Source of the DNA: Desulfolithobacter dissulfuricans
Lineage (GTDB): Bacteria > Desulfobacterota > Desulfobulbia > Desulfobulbales > Desulfobulbaceae
Length of the DNA: 64,000 nucleotides
Direction: 5' to 3'
Assembly (NCBI RefSeq): GCF_025998535.1
Contig: NZ_AP024233.1
Coordinates: 2,302,001-2,366,000, forward strand
Shown: positions 52,363 to 61,504 of the stretch, piece by piece
Numbering within the stretch: the first letter of the stretch is position 1
Layout: each line of letters begins with the position of its first letter
Notes under the pieces: model-generated
What the model saw: only the letters and a program-made list of their open reading frames with translations
Told to the model about the DNA's origin: nothing
Databases searched by the model: none
Made by a program: the position numbers and the translations under genes

Positions 52363-53516
52363 TCACGCTTGCCTGGATGGAGGATTGGCACTCGACACAG
52401 GGAGGAATTTGCCAATCAGATCCCTATACTGTTGAAGCACCTTTTCCCAAGTAAACTGTTCTTTGAAACGCCTTAGGGAAGCGGCTCTCATCCGCTCCTG
52501 CTCGTGTCGATTTTCCAGAAGCTCTGCAAACTTGTGTGCGCAGTCCGTTTCATTATTGAAAAAGTGCGCCCCGCTCCCGGCAACCCATCGGTTGAACGGA
52601 TTGTCGTGCGCCAATACGGGTGAGCCGGCCCCGAGAGCCTCTACCAAAGACGGGTTCGTACCTCCCACTCGATGTCCGTGAACGTATAATGCTGCATGAA
52701 ATCTTAACGATTGCGTCACCGACAGATCATATATCGCTCCCGGGAACAGCACGCTTTCGGATGCAGCCTCAACAACCGACCGGTGATAACTGCTACCCTC
52801 GACGTCAAAACGTCCCAACACAACAAGCTTCTTACCACTGGCAGGACAACCAAACGCCTTTACGATCTCCAAGATCGAATTATCCGGCTCCGGACGGGCA
52901 ATCACCAGCGCATATTCTCCTGGCGTTAATCCCAGTTTCCTGATCGGCTCCTCGGCTGCCTTTGTTACCTGGTCCGCTCCATACGGTATCATGGTGATCT
53001 TGTCTCTGCGAACTCGCGTAGCGAGGTGATTGGCGATTTCCGGATGATCGGCAATCAGGTGATTGCCAATGAGACACCCGACGCGCTCATTCATATAGAG
53101 CCAAGCTTTTGCTGGCAAGCTCCACTGGGTGCGCCTCCATTCGACACCATCCATGTTGATAAGATTCGGGATCCCAAACCGCCGAAAAACCCCTGAGAAA
53201 ACCGCGGTGCCATAACCTAGCGAAAGTACGATTCCCCCTTCGCGGGTCGCCCGACGCATCGCCTTTATATCGAACAGAATTGTCGAAGCTGCTCCCCGAT
53301 GCCGACCGGTATATGCACCCGGCGAACGCCCTCCCAGGAATCCTCCCTCGCCTTCCCCTTTCCGCTTTCCTGGCAGTAGACGGTGACTTTCCACCCCTCC
53401 TTAGCCAAATAAGGCGCCAATTTAGCGGCAAAGGTTTCGAACCCGCCATGTTGGGCTGGAACCCCTCTAACGCCAACAATGTGAAGTTGTACCGGTTTCT
53501 TATGTCCTTGAAGCAT
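52363..53516 (-). CDS. glycosyltransferase (DUF1972/group 1 type), apparent frameshift
   Basis: Rhamnosyl/glucosyltransferase-like protein. The ATG at 53516 gives MLQGHKKPVQLHIVGVRGVPAQHGGFETFAAKLAPYL, the DUF1972 N-terminus, to RVHIPV. One base is then missing near 53303-53306, and the frame continues as RHRGAASTILFDIKAMRRA...VLSLGYGTAVFSG...LINMDGVEWRRTQW...GGTNPSLVEALGAGSPVLAHDNPFN. Restored length is about 384 residues. The nucleotide-sugar site in the second domain (NPSLVEALGAGSPVLA, an E-x7-E-like pattern) is intact. As for panB, a sequencing error is a real possibility. Confidence 0.82.
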
Positions 53517-53635
53517 GATGAATCGCTGATACAGGTATGAAAAACGAGCCTAACCCACTGCTCGCAAACAAAAAAATACTGTCGAGACAGGAAACCCCGT
53601 TTACCTCAATAGAGTTCTTACAAGGGCAATCAATG

Positions 53636-54655
53636 TTAATCGGGAAAATCCCTTCGGAACGACTCGCCGGAAGTGCGGATAATCCTCTCCACCACCGCCC
53701 ATTCCCTGCGCTGAACGTGAAACCAGGTAGTGGCCATCATTCCCAACGCACCCTGCCCCGCCGCATAACGGCTAAAGTTGCGCATGGTTTTTTCCCTTTT
53801 CCAACTGCTGCCGATCACTCGAAAACCCTCCTGCTGCATGACAGCCAACGAAGGAAACTCGGCTTGGTCGTCGAAATAGTGCCAGTCGCAGATGACGATA
53901 TCGCGGGGGAGTTTGTCCCGTAACGCCTTACCATAGCCTGGCACGCTGCCGTGCAGATGTTTGTCCAACATCTCCGGAAACTCTTCCGGGGCAATAAGCA
54001 TGTCTCCCCACATCCAGGTCATGATGCCGCGCTCTTTCAAGTAACTATATATACGCCGCACATCTTGCACGAACAGCTCGGCCGGAAGCATGTTTTCGCC
54101 AGGCCCCAACCATCTCTTCAGGGAATTGACGTTGTACCCCGCCACCTCATCATGACCGATGTGAATCGCTCGCGGATGCAGGGCGTCTATGAGCTCTTCC
54201 AGCAGGGCTAAGACCCGTCGATAGGTCTCTTCGTTCCGAGGGTCGTAGGTCACTCTATTGAACATCAATTCAGGAAAATTCCCCTGAAAAAATTTCTCTT
54301 GGTGGGTTAGGAGTTCCAACTCCGGGATGACCTCCATCCCATTCTCTTGCGCATAGGTAACCCAGGCGAAAAAGTCCGGTTTACTCCAGGCGTCATCTCG
54401 AGCCTGCCAAGGCGCACGGTCAAGCTTAACCCCATCGGTGATCGAAACCTGAACAGCTTCGAATCCCGCCGAACGTGCCAGATCCACCATCCACCGGGCG
54501 CGATCGGGAGTCACTCCACGCAACACGAAATGCCAAATCCTTGCCGGCGGTCGATACACACTGGATCCTGTGTCGTCGTCCGCCGCCAGAGCACTACTTA
54601 CGGCGGCGAACAGCAGCGCAACCAATACCACAAACAACTGGTAGGCTCGGTGCAT
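53636..54655 (-). CDS. exported glycoside hydrolase family 20-like protein
   Basis: 339 residues from the ATG at 54655 (MHRAYQLFVVLVALLFAAVSSALA), a signal peptide. The TIM-barrel has ENGMEVIPELELLTHQEKFFQGNFPEL and the catalytic Asp-Glu pair in HPRAIHIGHDEVAG, as in beta-N-acetylhexosaminidases. TWMWGDMLI and ICDWHYFDD also fit. It may trim or edit the polysaccharide in the periplasm or outside. It overlaps the upstream sulfotransferase gene by one base (TGATG), implying co-expression. A secreted hydrolase inside a biosynthesis cluster is unusual but known for polysaccharide-tailoring systems. Confidence 0.82.
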   Translation of the reverse strand: MHRAYQLFVVLVALLFAAVSSALAADDDTGSSVYRPPARIWHFVLRGVTPDRARWMVDLARSAGFEAVQVSITDGVKLDRAPWQARDDAWSKPDFFAWVTYAQENGMEVIPELELLTHQEKFFQGNFPELMFNRVTYDPRNEETYRRVLALLEELIDALHPRAIHIGHDEVAGYNVNSLKRWLGPGENMLPAELFVQDVRRIYSYLKERGIMTWMWGDMLIAPEEFPEMLDKHLHGSVPGYGKALRDKLPRDIVICDWHYFDDQAEFPSLAVMQQEGFRVIGSSWKREKTMRNFSRYAAGQGALGMMATTWFHVQRREWAVVERIIRTSGESFRRDFPD

Positions 54656-55662
54656 CACAGCGACGCCTCATAGCCAAGTTTTTGCATGACTTCGCAAAAA
54701 GGCTTCTCAATGGCTGGCGCAAGCGCAAAAGGTTTCTTTTGTCCTACAGGCTTCAGCGTCGATTCAGCATAACGGATAAATGGCATATCACTGCCAGCCA
54801 ACCCAGTAAAAGGGGTGATTTCACCCAACACTTGCAATGGCTTGGCACAAAGTTTCTCGTAGGACACCTGCAGCACATCGTTCGGGTATTGCTGCAGAAG
54901 AGACAGCCCCTCGCGCATCGTCACGACCCATTCCACGGCCGCCATGTCGGTATGATTCGTCCACGTGCGCATCGCATCGGCGTGGAGGGCCAGATCGGCA
55001 TGCTCCGGTACGATTTGATCGACCAGCAAATCCCACTTGCGGCGGTCTACGCCCCACCAGTCGTGGTTTTCACCACCAACCTGCTGACCCAATCGATGAG
55101 ACCAACCATCGATGGAATGGCAGGTATCCCAACCGTTACGCGACAGGAACAGGAACTTCGCATCCGGAAAGATCGCCTTAACAAAAGGAACCCGAAATAT
55201 CAGCTCAGGATACTTGTCCACGACGCGACGGGAAATGGTTGCCGCCAGATACGCGCCAAAAAGGCGGTGGGCCGATTTTTTCACTTCCAGCGTCGCCTCC
55301 TCAGCCCCTATCCTATAACGTGCCGTTCCTCGGGTATAGCTGCCTATCAAGTCCTCTTCGGGATGGATCGCATGCCACAGCGCCTTGGGTTCATTCAGAA
55401 ACCCCACCTCCCGGTGCATGGAGAGCACCACGCCGAGGATCGTCGTGCCGCTTCGCCCCGTGCCAAGTATGAACACCGGCTTCTCTACCCGCTTCAACTG
55501 GGTCAAACGTTTTTCGACTGCGAAATGTGCGAAAACGATCGGATTGACCCATCGCCCACGGGTTGTTAAAGGGCGCCCTTCAAACAGGGCGTAGCTCACC
55601 ATACGACTCCATAACTTCCAGGGTCGGGTACGAATATAGGTTTTATCGACCTGCGCGATCAT
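54655..55662 (-). CDS. PAPS-dependent sulfotransferase
   Basis: 335 residues. The 5'-phosphosulfate-binding loop is FILGTGRSGTTILGVVLSMH, and the 3'-phosphate site is consistent with AKFLFLSRNGWDTCHSIDGWS. It would transfer sulfate from PAPS to a sugar hydroxyl, suggesting a sulfated surface polysaccharide. There is no signal peptide, so it acts on the cytoplasmic lipid-linked unit. Placed between the epimerase and GH20 genes in a tight minus-strand series. Confidence 0.88.
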   Translation of the reverse strand: MIAQVDKTYIRTRPWKLWSRMVSYALFEGRPLTTRGRWVNPIVFAHFAVEKRLTQLKRVEKPVFILGTGRSGTTILGVVLSMHREVGFLNEPKALWHAIHPEEDLIGSYTRGTARYRIGAEEATLEVKKSAHRLFGAYLAATISRRVVDKYPELIFRVPFVKAIFPDAKFLFLSRNGWDTCHSIDGWSHRLGQQVGGENHDWWGVDRRKWDLLVDQIVPEHADLALHADAMRTWTNHTDMAAVEWVVTMREGLSLLQQYPNDVLQVSYEKLCAKPLQVLGEITPFTGLAGSDMPFIRYAESTLKPVGQKKPFALAPAIEKPFCEVMQKLGYEASL

Positions 55663-55687
55663 ACCCCCACCTCACACAGCACCGGGT

Positions 55688-56605
55688 TCATTGGGTTATC
55701 TTTTCCAGCCACTGCCAAGTCTGTCCGATACCAGCATTCAGATCGATGCGCGGCTCCCAATCGAACCATTCTCGCGCCTTTGTGATATCCAGAACGACCC
55801 GCGGAACATCAAAGGGTCTTCCCTCCCTGTAACACACCTGCACGTCTCTGGAAGAGACTTTCGATAAGACATTAATGACGTCCTTTATCGAATACCCTAT
55901 ACCGCTCCCGGCATTAACTATCCCGGAACCTCCGGTACAGCCTGCTCGAACACAAAGATCGGCGAGATCGCCAATGTATATAAAATCACGCACAATAGAG
56001 CCGTCGCCCCATACCTCTATGGGCTCCCCGGCCAGCACCTTGGCTGCGAACGTACCAATGACCCCTTGAACGCCTTTATGACCCTGTCGTTCCCCGTAGG
56101 GGTTGGAAGCTCGAAGAATCACATACTCAAGACCGTGCAAATGCCCAAACATATGCAGGTAATTTTCTATCGCGATCTTGACCACTCCGTAGGAACAGAC
56201 TGGACGCAACGGATGACTTTCCGGGATCGGGACCACGTCGGGAATCCCATAAACTGTACCACCTGACGACAGGAAAACGATCCGCCTCACCCTTTTCTGC
56301 ACCATCAACTGCAGCAAGCGGACTGTACCGACAAGATTCCCTCCTATGTCAGAAATTGGATCAAGGTTCGATGTGGACGGTACGGTGGTACTAACAAAGT
56401 GATAAACGACATCAATTCCCTCCAAAGATTCGGCAAGGGCTGGTACGTCATCAAAAGGAGCTAAACGGTAATCGACGTTATTTAGTGAGCTACGATATCG
56501 TGCTTTCGACCGATCAAATATACGAACCTTTACTCCTTTTGCGAGCAGGTGGTCAACTACGTGTGACCCGATAAAACCGTTGCCCCCCAATACCAGCACT
56601 CTCAT
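55688..56605 (-). CDS. NAD-dependent nucleotide-sugar epimerase (GalE-like SDR)
   Basis: 305 residues with MRVLVLGGNGFIGSHVVDHLL (Rossmann GxxGxxG), the catalytic VFLSSGGTVYG and CSYGVVKIAIENYL (YxxxK), then RASNPYGERQ and VWGDGSIVRDFIYIGDLADLC. These are typical of UDP-glucose/GlcNAc 4-epimerase relatives. It is four bases overlapped with the glycosyltransferase gene upstream (ATGA). The exact sugar cannot be named. Confidence 0.9.
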   Translation of the reverse strand: MRVLVLGGNGFIGSHVVDHLLAKGVKVRIFDRSKARYRSSLNNVDYRLAPFDDVPALAESLEGIDVVYHFVSTTVPSTSNLDPISDIGGNLVGTVRLLQLMVQKRVRRIVFLSSGGTVYGIPDVVPIPESHPLRPVCSYGVVKIAIENYLHMFGHLHGLEYVILRASNPYGERQGHKGVQGVIGTFAAKVLAGEPIEVWGDGSIVRDFIYIGDLADLCVRAGCTGGSGIVNAGSGIGYSIKDVINVLSKVSSRDVQVCYREGRPFDVPRVVLDITKAREWFDWEPRIDLNAGIGQTWQWLEKITQ

Positions 56606-57822
56606 CTCAGTACTCCTTCGTAGATACCCATCAATCTTTCGTAAAAGCGCTTATCATTAAACTCCTCCTCCACGTATGACCGCGCACGCCTCCCCATATC
56701 CTTAACGACATCGTCTTTTCCATTACCAAGCTTTCTCATTGCGGTCGCAAGCGCCTCGGGCGAACTTGCCTCGTAAACAAATCCGCGGGCTCCATGATCG
56801 ATTAATTCGGGTATGCCGCCCCGATTCGATCCGATCACCGGTTTGCCCGCCGCGAAAGCCTGAAAAATCACGTAAGGAAAATTTTCATGCCAGCGTGATG
56901 GCACCACGACAAACCGGCAGCAACTCAGCCATCCACTCAGATCGTCACCCCATTTTGGCCCAAGAAAACTGACATTGGTCAATCCAAGCTCCGCCGCCCG
57001 CGATTCAAGTGATTCACGATCCGGACCTTCACCGATGATTACCACGGGCAATTCCCGAAACCGGGCCGCAGCCTCAAGTAGCACATCCACACCTTTTTCA
57101 TCGATCAACCGGCCAAAATAGAGGGCATAATCCCCCAACGGGCCACGCAGGCTGTTTTTCGTAATATCGAATGGGTTTCGTAGCATCTTCCATCGGAAAG
57201 ATTCTTTGCCCCAAAACTCCTCAGTTCTATGCGCCATAAACTCACTAGCAAACAAAAAAGTATGTACATTTTTGCGATAGATATTCATCCAATTATGTGC
57301 ATAGGCCTCCATAGCACTGGCAACACTGTAAGCAATAGATCCGTGACAACAATTATTAATAATGGCGCGATAAAAACTACCTTCTTTGCAATCTTCACAA
57401 ACACGCCCGTGATGATAGAGCTTGTAATTGGGGCAGATATGTTTGTAGTCGTTGCAACTCAGCACCACGGGCACGCCCGCTTCACGTGCCGCATCCAGTA
57501 TGGCCGGCGTAAGTTGAACATAAATGGCAAACGCATGAATAATATCCGGATTAAAGTCCTCAATCAGCCGCGCCATTGATTCTTTTGCACGGCGGTTATA
57601 GATCATGCGCGGAAAATTTATTGCCTTGGCAAGCACCCCGCCGGTACTATATGCTGCCACCGATGGGAAATAACTGCGCCATTCTGTTTCAATCGCATTA
57701 TTCATTGCGGATAGGTAAGCGACTTGATGCCCTTGTGCTTTCAGGACACGACCTACCTCGTGATAAAAAACTTCGGCCCCTCCAGCTATATCGAAGTTGT
57801 TATGGGACAATAACACTCTCAA
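56602..57822 (-). CDS. GT4-family glycosyltransferase
   Basis: 406 residues starting at a TTG (57822) that overlaps the upstream stop (TTGA). GT-B fold: N-terminal MRVLLSHNNFDIAGGAEVFYHEVGRVLKAQGHQVAYLS, with Cys-rich CNDYKHICPNYKLYHHGRVCEDCKEG typical of one GT4 subgroup. The C-terminal donor-binding YFGRLIDEKGVDVLLEAA and ENFPYVIFQAFAAGKPVIGSNRGGIPELI (E-x7-E type) follow. It adds a sugar to the lipid-linked repeat unit. GC falls from here into the wzy/wzx region. Confidence 0.93.
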   Translation of the reverse strand: MRVLLSHNNFDIAGGAEVFYHEVGRVLKAQGHQVAYLSAMNNAIETEWRSYFPSVAAYSTGGVLAKAINFPRMIYNRRAKESMARLIEDFNPDIIHAFAIYVQLTPAILDAAREAGVPVVLSCNDYKHICPNYKLYHHGRVCEDCKEGSFYRAIINNCCHGSIAYSVASAMEAYAHNWMNIYRKNVHTFLFASEFMAHRTEEFWGKESFRWKMLRNPFDITKNSLRGPLGDYALYFGRLIDEKGVDVLLEAAARFRELPVVIIGEGPDRESLESRAAELGLTNVSFLGPKWGDDLSGWLSCCRFVVVPSRWHENFPYVIFQAFAAGKPVIGSNRGGIPELIDHGARGFVYEASSPEALATAMRKLGNGKDDVVKDMGRRARSYVEEEFNDKRFYERLMGIYEGVLR

Positions 57823-59063
57823 TTCTGGCCACCTAACGCACGTAATAACGATTTTTCCATGACTGCCATTTGCTCCCTTATATAATTTAATATTAAGAAG
57901 ACGACAAACACTATAAGCGAGTAAAAATAACTGGAAATGACGGCTCTAAACAGACTAAAAAAAAGTATTATCCCCAACAGGAACAATAAATCAGTCCTTC
58001 GCAACATGCTATGCGAGCTCGCTTCAAACATACAATACAGAAGAACTAGCACTGTAAATAAACCGATGATTCCATACTCTCCAAGTAGGGAGCCGATTCC
58101 ACTGTCATGTATCCCTGTTCCCCTTTTCACTGAAGACCAATCGGCAATGCCAAGCTCATCATAAACTTTTGATCCTAACGATAGCGGTGAGCCAAACGTA
58201 CCACCTCCTGTCCCAAGCGGAAAATGTTGTTTTGCCAGAGTTGCGCCAGAAATCAACATAGCAACTCGAATGTATTTCTGATCGCCTTCATACGTGTTGA
58301 CTGCTTTTTTCAGATCCTGGTCAATCCCTCGACCAAACAGCACGAATATCACCGGCACCATAATAATCAACAATGTTGATAAAATACGATATATTATCTT
58401 TTGTTTGATCGCTATGTAAAAATAATAAGAGGATAGCACACACAGTAACAAAGATGATCTAGACCAGCTCATAATAAGACCCGCTAACAATAACAAGGAA
58501 AGTAACCTGTTTTTGCGCACAAACATATAAAATAAAAAGAGCACAGTCGAAAGTGCGCCGAAACGGTTTGGATTAATCTCAAAACCAACAATTCTCGACG
58601 TGTCCAGTTCATATGAAACATCTGGCTGCAGAGAAACAAAGAATTCTGGAAACAGGATATTCAACGCAAAACCCAACAAGTGCACAACGGTAACGACAAA
58701 TATAACTTTGTGTATAGTTATCGTCCTAACCTCGCTAGCGACAACAAAAAACTGAAAGATCTTACAATAAAGCAAGGACGCCAAAAAAGAAACAACTAGT
58801 CCTCTTGAATATACAGAACCGAGCGAACAAAACGTCAGCGCTATAAGTGTCGATATCCATATCACCGCCAAGATACTTACTTTGAGCCTGTATGTATAAG
58901 CCAAAACAATCAAGGCAAACACTGACATTACCATCGCATCATCAAGGATCGACAATACACTCAGGTTGCTCACGGCGGTTATAAAATCGCCAAACAATAT
59001 AATTAAAGTCACCACTATTACCAGCGGCAACGATACAAGTGCACCTATTTTTTTGTAATTCAT
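57819..59063 (-). CDS. O-antigen polymerase/ligase-type membrane protein (Wzy-like)
   Basis: 414-residue polytopic protein with about eleven membrane helices. It has a large extracytoplasmic loop around RGIDQDLKKAVNTYEGDQKYIRVAMLISGATLAKQHFPLGTGGGTFGSPLSLGSKVYDELG, where O-antigen ligase/polymerase (PF04932-type) proteins carry their conserved loop. The motif MSWSRSSLLLCVLSSYY precedes it. AT-rich composition, poor conservation and position beside the flippase are characteristic of wzy. Polymerase is likelier than ligase because a flippase and Wzz are present. Confidence 0.82.
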   Translation of the reverse strand: MNYKKIGALVSLPLVIVVTLIILFGDFITAVSNLSVLSILDDAMVMSVFALIVLAYTYRLKVSILAVIWISTLIALTFCSLGSVYSRGLVVSFLASLLYCKIFQFFVVASEVRTITIHKVIFVVTVVHLLGFALNILFPEFFVSLQPDVSYELDTSRIVGFEINPNRFGALSTVLFLFYMFVRKNRLLSLLLLAGLIMSWSRSSLLLCVLSSYYFYIAIKQKIIYRILSTLLIIMVPVIFVLFGRGIDQDLKKAVNTYEGDQKYIRVAMLISGATLAKQHFPLGTGGGTFGSPLSLGSKVYDELGIADWSSVKRGTGIHDSGIGSLLGEYGIIGLFTVLVLLYCMFEASSHSMLRRTDLLFLLGIILFFSLFRAVISSYFYSLIVFVVFLILNYIREQMAVMEKSLLRALGGQN

Positions 59064-59234
59064 AATGGTTGAAACCGCTGATTCATTCTACGCAGCAACT
59101 ATCAGTTCATTATATATCCCCGACTTCGTGACATTAGGACAGTATGATAAAGCCTGAATGAGCCAGATTGCGGTGCAGAAACGGACATTACGACCGCTAT
59201 ATTACCGCTCACGACTTAATCAGAGAAACTTTTA
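59064..59234. other. gap between wzy-like and sulfotransferase genes
   Basis: 171 AT-rich bases without recognisable gene, repeat or terminator; probably the remains of shuffling within the cluster. Confidence 0.3.
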
Positions 59235-60101
59235 TCATTGGATGTCATAATACTTCATTAATAAATCCTTCGTGTCTGGATCAATGTAAACGTCATCAGC
59301 ATGCTGCTTGTTAATGGATAGCATTTTTTTGATTATTCTATTTGGCACCCTAGAGCAAGCTTTCAACGTTCTGTTATTATGGGCGTAGAACTCAATTTTT
59401 CTCCTTACGGACAGATAAAGCCTCTCAATCAGCTGGTTTCTGACTGCCACACTCTCGTTCTCAACCGTAAATCGGTAGTTATTGTAGTAGTTGCTGTCTA
59501 TCCCGGAAAAATCACAAATCTTTTCCATCACAGATGACGGATTATCACGCAACTCATTAAATTGGATGACCAACACCCGTTTATTCATGTTCTGGCAAAA
59601 AATCGACAAGTAGTAATCGTACCGTCCCTGATCGAGTGCTCGAAGATGTACTGGCGTCAATGGCGATTTGGCAAGATTTATTTGCATACGCACATAGGTA
59701 TCGAACGATGCCGCATTATCAAGCAACCCTCTCTGTTTTGCGTACTTATACCAGGAAATCAATCGTTCGATCGGGTCGCGCACTATAAATATTAGCTTGC
59801 TCAGCGGCAGCAGTTTGAAAATATTCAGTGCTTGTTGTGAATACAAATAGTCTGGCGTAGCTTCCATTCTTATTCGTTTGTCCTCTTTGCATTGAGTGAA
59901 AAATTCACCGTATCGCTCCAGATTGTTCCCATCAAATCGCTCTACCGAAGGCAGAATATCTTCCTGGTCAAGAAAAAAACGCGTCTCTTTCAGGCTGGAA
60001 GGGCAAATTTGGGGATGATCGGCCAGATATTTGTAGATTGAGGATGTCCCTGCCTTGGGAGCCCCACCTATAATCAAGTACACGTATTCTGCCACACTCA
60101 T
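59235..60101 (-). CDS. PAPS-dependent sulfotransferase (heparan-sulfate sulfotransferase-like)
   Basis: 288 residues with the PAPS loop LIIGGAPKAGTSSIYKYLADHPQICPSSLKETRFFL and the 3'-phosphate motif LSKLIFIVRDPIERLISWYKYAKQRG, the classic Sulfotransfer_1 pair. RYDYYLSIFCQNMNKRVLVIQFNELRDNP also fits. Second sulfotransferase of the cluster and of a different subtype from the one at 54655-55662, so two positions may be sulfated. AT-rich like its neighbours. Confidence 0.92.
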   Translation of the reverse strand: MSVAEYVYLIIGGAPKAGTSSIYKYLADHPQICPSSLKETRFFLDQEDILPSVERFDGNNLERYGEFFTQCKEDKRIRMEATPDYLYSQQALNIFKLLPLSKLIFIVRDPIERLISWYKYAKQRGLLDNAASFDTYVRMQINLAKSPLTPVHLRALDQGRYDYYLSIFCQNMNKRVLVIQFNELRDNPSSVMEKICDFSGIDSNYYNNYRFTVENESVAVRNQLIERLYLSVRRKIEFYAHNNRTLKACSRVPNRIIKKMLSINKQHADDVYIDPDTKDLLMKYYDIQ

Positions 60102-60110
60102 ACTATCACC

Positions 60111-61430
60111 TTATGATAACACTATTGCCTTTATACCCAATTTTCGCCAAACCAACCAAACCGCGCCAAGATTATTTGCAGCAACAGCTACTGACGTCGC
60201 CATTGCAGCCCCAACTCCTCCCCAAAGAGGAACAAAAATAGTGGTCAGTGCCAACAGTAAAAGTGTTGTGACCATTGTGAGTTTTTGAAAGGAAATCTCA
60301 TTTCCGCTCATCATCAACAAATAACCGACGGACCCAGTCATGACGTTCACCAACTGCCCAACCGCCAATATCATCAACATCAAGCCACCTTGCTCAAACT
60401 CGACTCCGAAAAATCCCATTATCCAACTGCCACCAAATATAAGCGCCATAAAAATAGGACTGGCTAACAAGGTAATCATTAGTGCTGTACGTCGCGCAGT
60501 TTGACCTAACGCCTCCATATCGCCTTTTATGTAAAGTTCGGCAAATTTTGGAGCAACTACGTTGTTCACTGCAACAAGTAAGAAGGTTACTAGCATCGCC
60601 ACACGGCTTGCCGCTCCGTATACTCCAACTTCAGCACTGGTAGCCCAAATACCCAGTATAAATAGGGGCGCCCAAGGAAGAATTGCCCGATTCATCACCG
60701 CCACCAACAATAGCGGTTTGCAACTCGCCCACAGCAGCCGAAGAGAAAAATGTTTCCGATCAACCTCGTATCCACAAAATGTTCTATGCAACGCCCACGC
60801 ACCCACTAAGGCAACAAGTATCGTCGATACGGCATAAGCCAACACCGCACCATTCACTCCTGCAAACTGGGACAACGGATAAAGCAGCAAGAGAGCAAAT
60901 AATGAAACACCAATGCCTTGCACTAACATAGCATCGCGGACACGCTTCAATCCCTTGAGGCTTTCAGCTTGAAGATTAAGCAAGGAAGAAGGAAGGATAG
61001 ATAGGCACATCAGGCGCAGAGGATCAGTAAGCTCCGCTTTATTAAAAATGGCACTTGCCAACCATGGAGCGGCAACAAAGACAGTGAGCATAACTGCAGC
61101 CGAAACCAACAAGGCCATGCGCATCCCCTGGGCATACACACCTTGTACACCCGACCAATTTTGATGAGTTGCATAGGTGGCCACAAAGCGTAGCAGTACG
61201 TTATCTAGCCCCACCCGGCCAATCACCGAGCCTATGGCGGTCACGGAAAGGGCCAAGAAGTATAACCCTGTATCTTCTACGCCAAGTAAGCGGGCTAAAG
61301 AGACGTTCAAACCAAAAGTCAGGCCAGCACCTATCACTTTCAGAGCAAATGCAAGTACCGCACCCCGCACTACCTCTCGCATGTGCTCATCGGCTCGAAT
61401 CCGAAACAGTTTTTCCTTCAAACATAACAT
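60111..61430 (-). CDS. polysaccharide flippase (Wzx-like, MATE/PST superfamily)
   Basis: 439 residues from the ATG at 61430 (MLCLKEKLFRIRADEHMREVVRGAVLAFALKVIGAGLTFGLNVSLARLLGVEDTGLYFLALSV). There are about twelve to fourteen membrane helices with the N-terminal polysaccharide-synthesis flippase pattern. It flips lipid-linked repeat units across the inner membrane. An open frame to 61619 overlaps the metallo-hydrolase gene and is not needed. First gene of the cluster in transcription order. Confidence 0.9.
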   Translation of the reverse strand: MLCLKEKLFRIRADEHMREVVRGAVLAFALKVIGAGLTFGLNVSLARLLGVEDTGLYFLALSVTAIGSVIGRVGLDNVLLRFVATYATHQNWSGVQGVYAQGMRMALLVSAAVMLTVFVAAPWLASAIFNKAELTDPLRLMCLSILPSSLLNLQAESLKGLKRVRDAMLVQGIGVSLFALLLLYPLSQFAGVNGAVLAYAVSTILVALVGAWALHRTFCGYEVDRKHFSLRLLWASCKPLLLVAVMNRAILPWAPLFILGIWATSAEVGVYGAASRVAMLVTFLLVAVNNVVAPKFAELYIKGDMEALGQTARRTALMITLLASPIFMALIFGGSWIMGFFGVEFEQGGLMLMILAVGQLVNVMTGSVGYLLMMSGNEISFQKLTMVTTLLLLALTTIFVPLWGGVGAAMATSVAVAANNLGAVWLVWRKLGIKAIVLS

Positions 61431-61504
61431 GATGGATGTCAAATCCTGATAGATTAGAGACCGTTTTGCATTCGATCTCACCAGTTTCCATTTCGATAGG
61501 CTGG

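Noticed and set aside
61381-61430. tRNA-like GGCTCGAATCC segment
   Set aside because: It lies inside the wzx coding sequence and no cloverleaf stems can be built around it.
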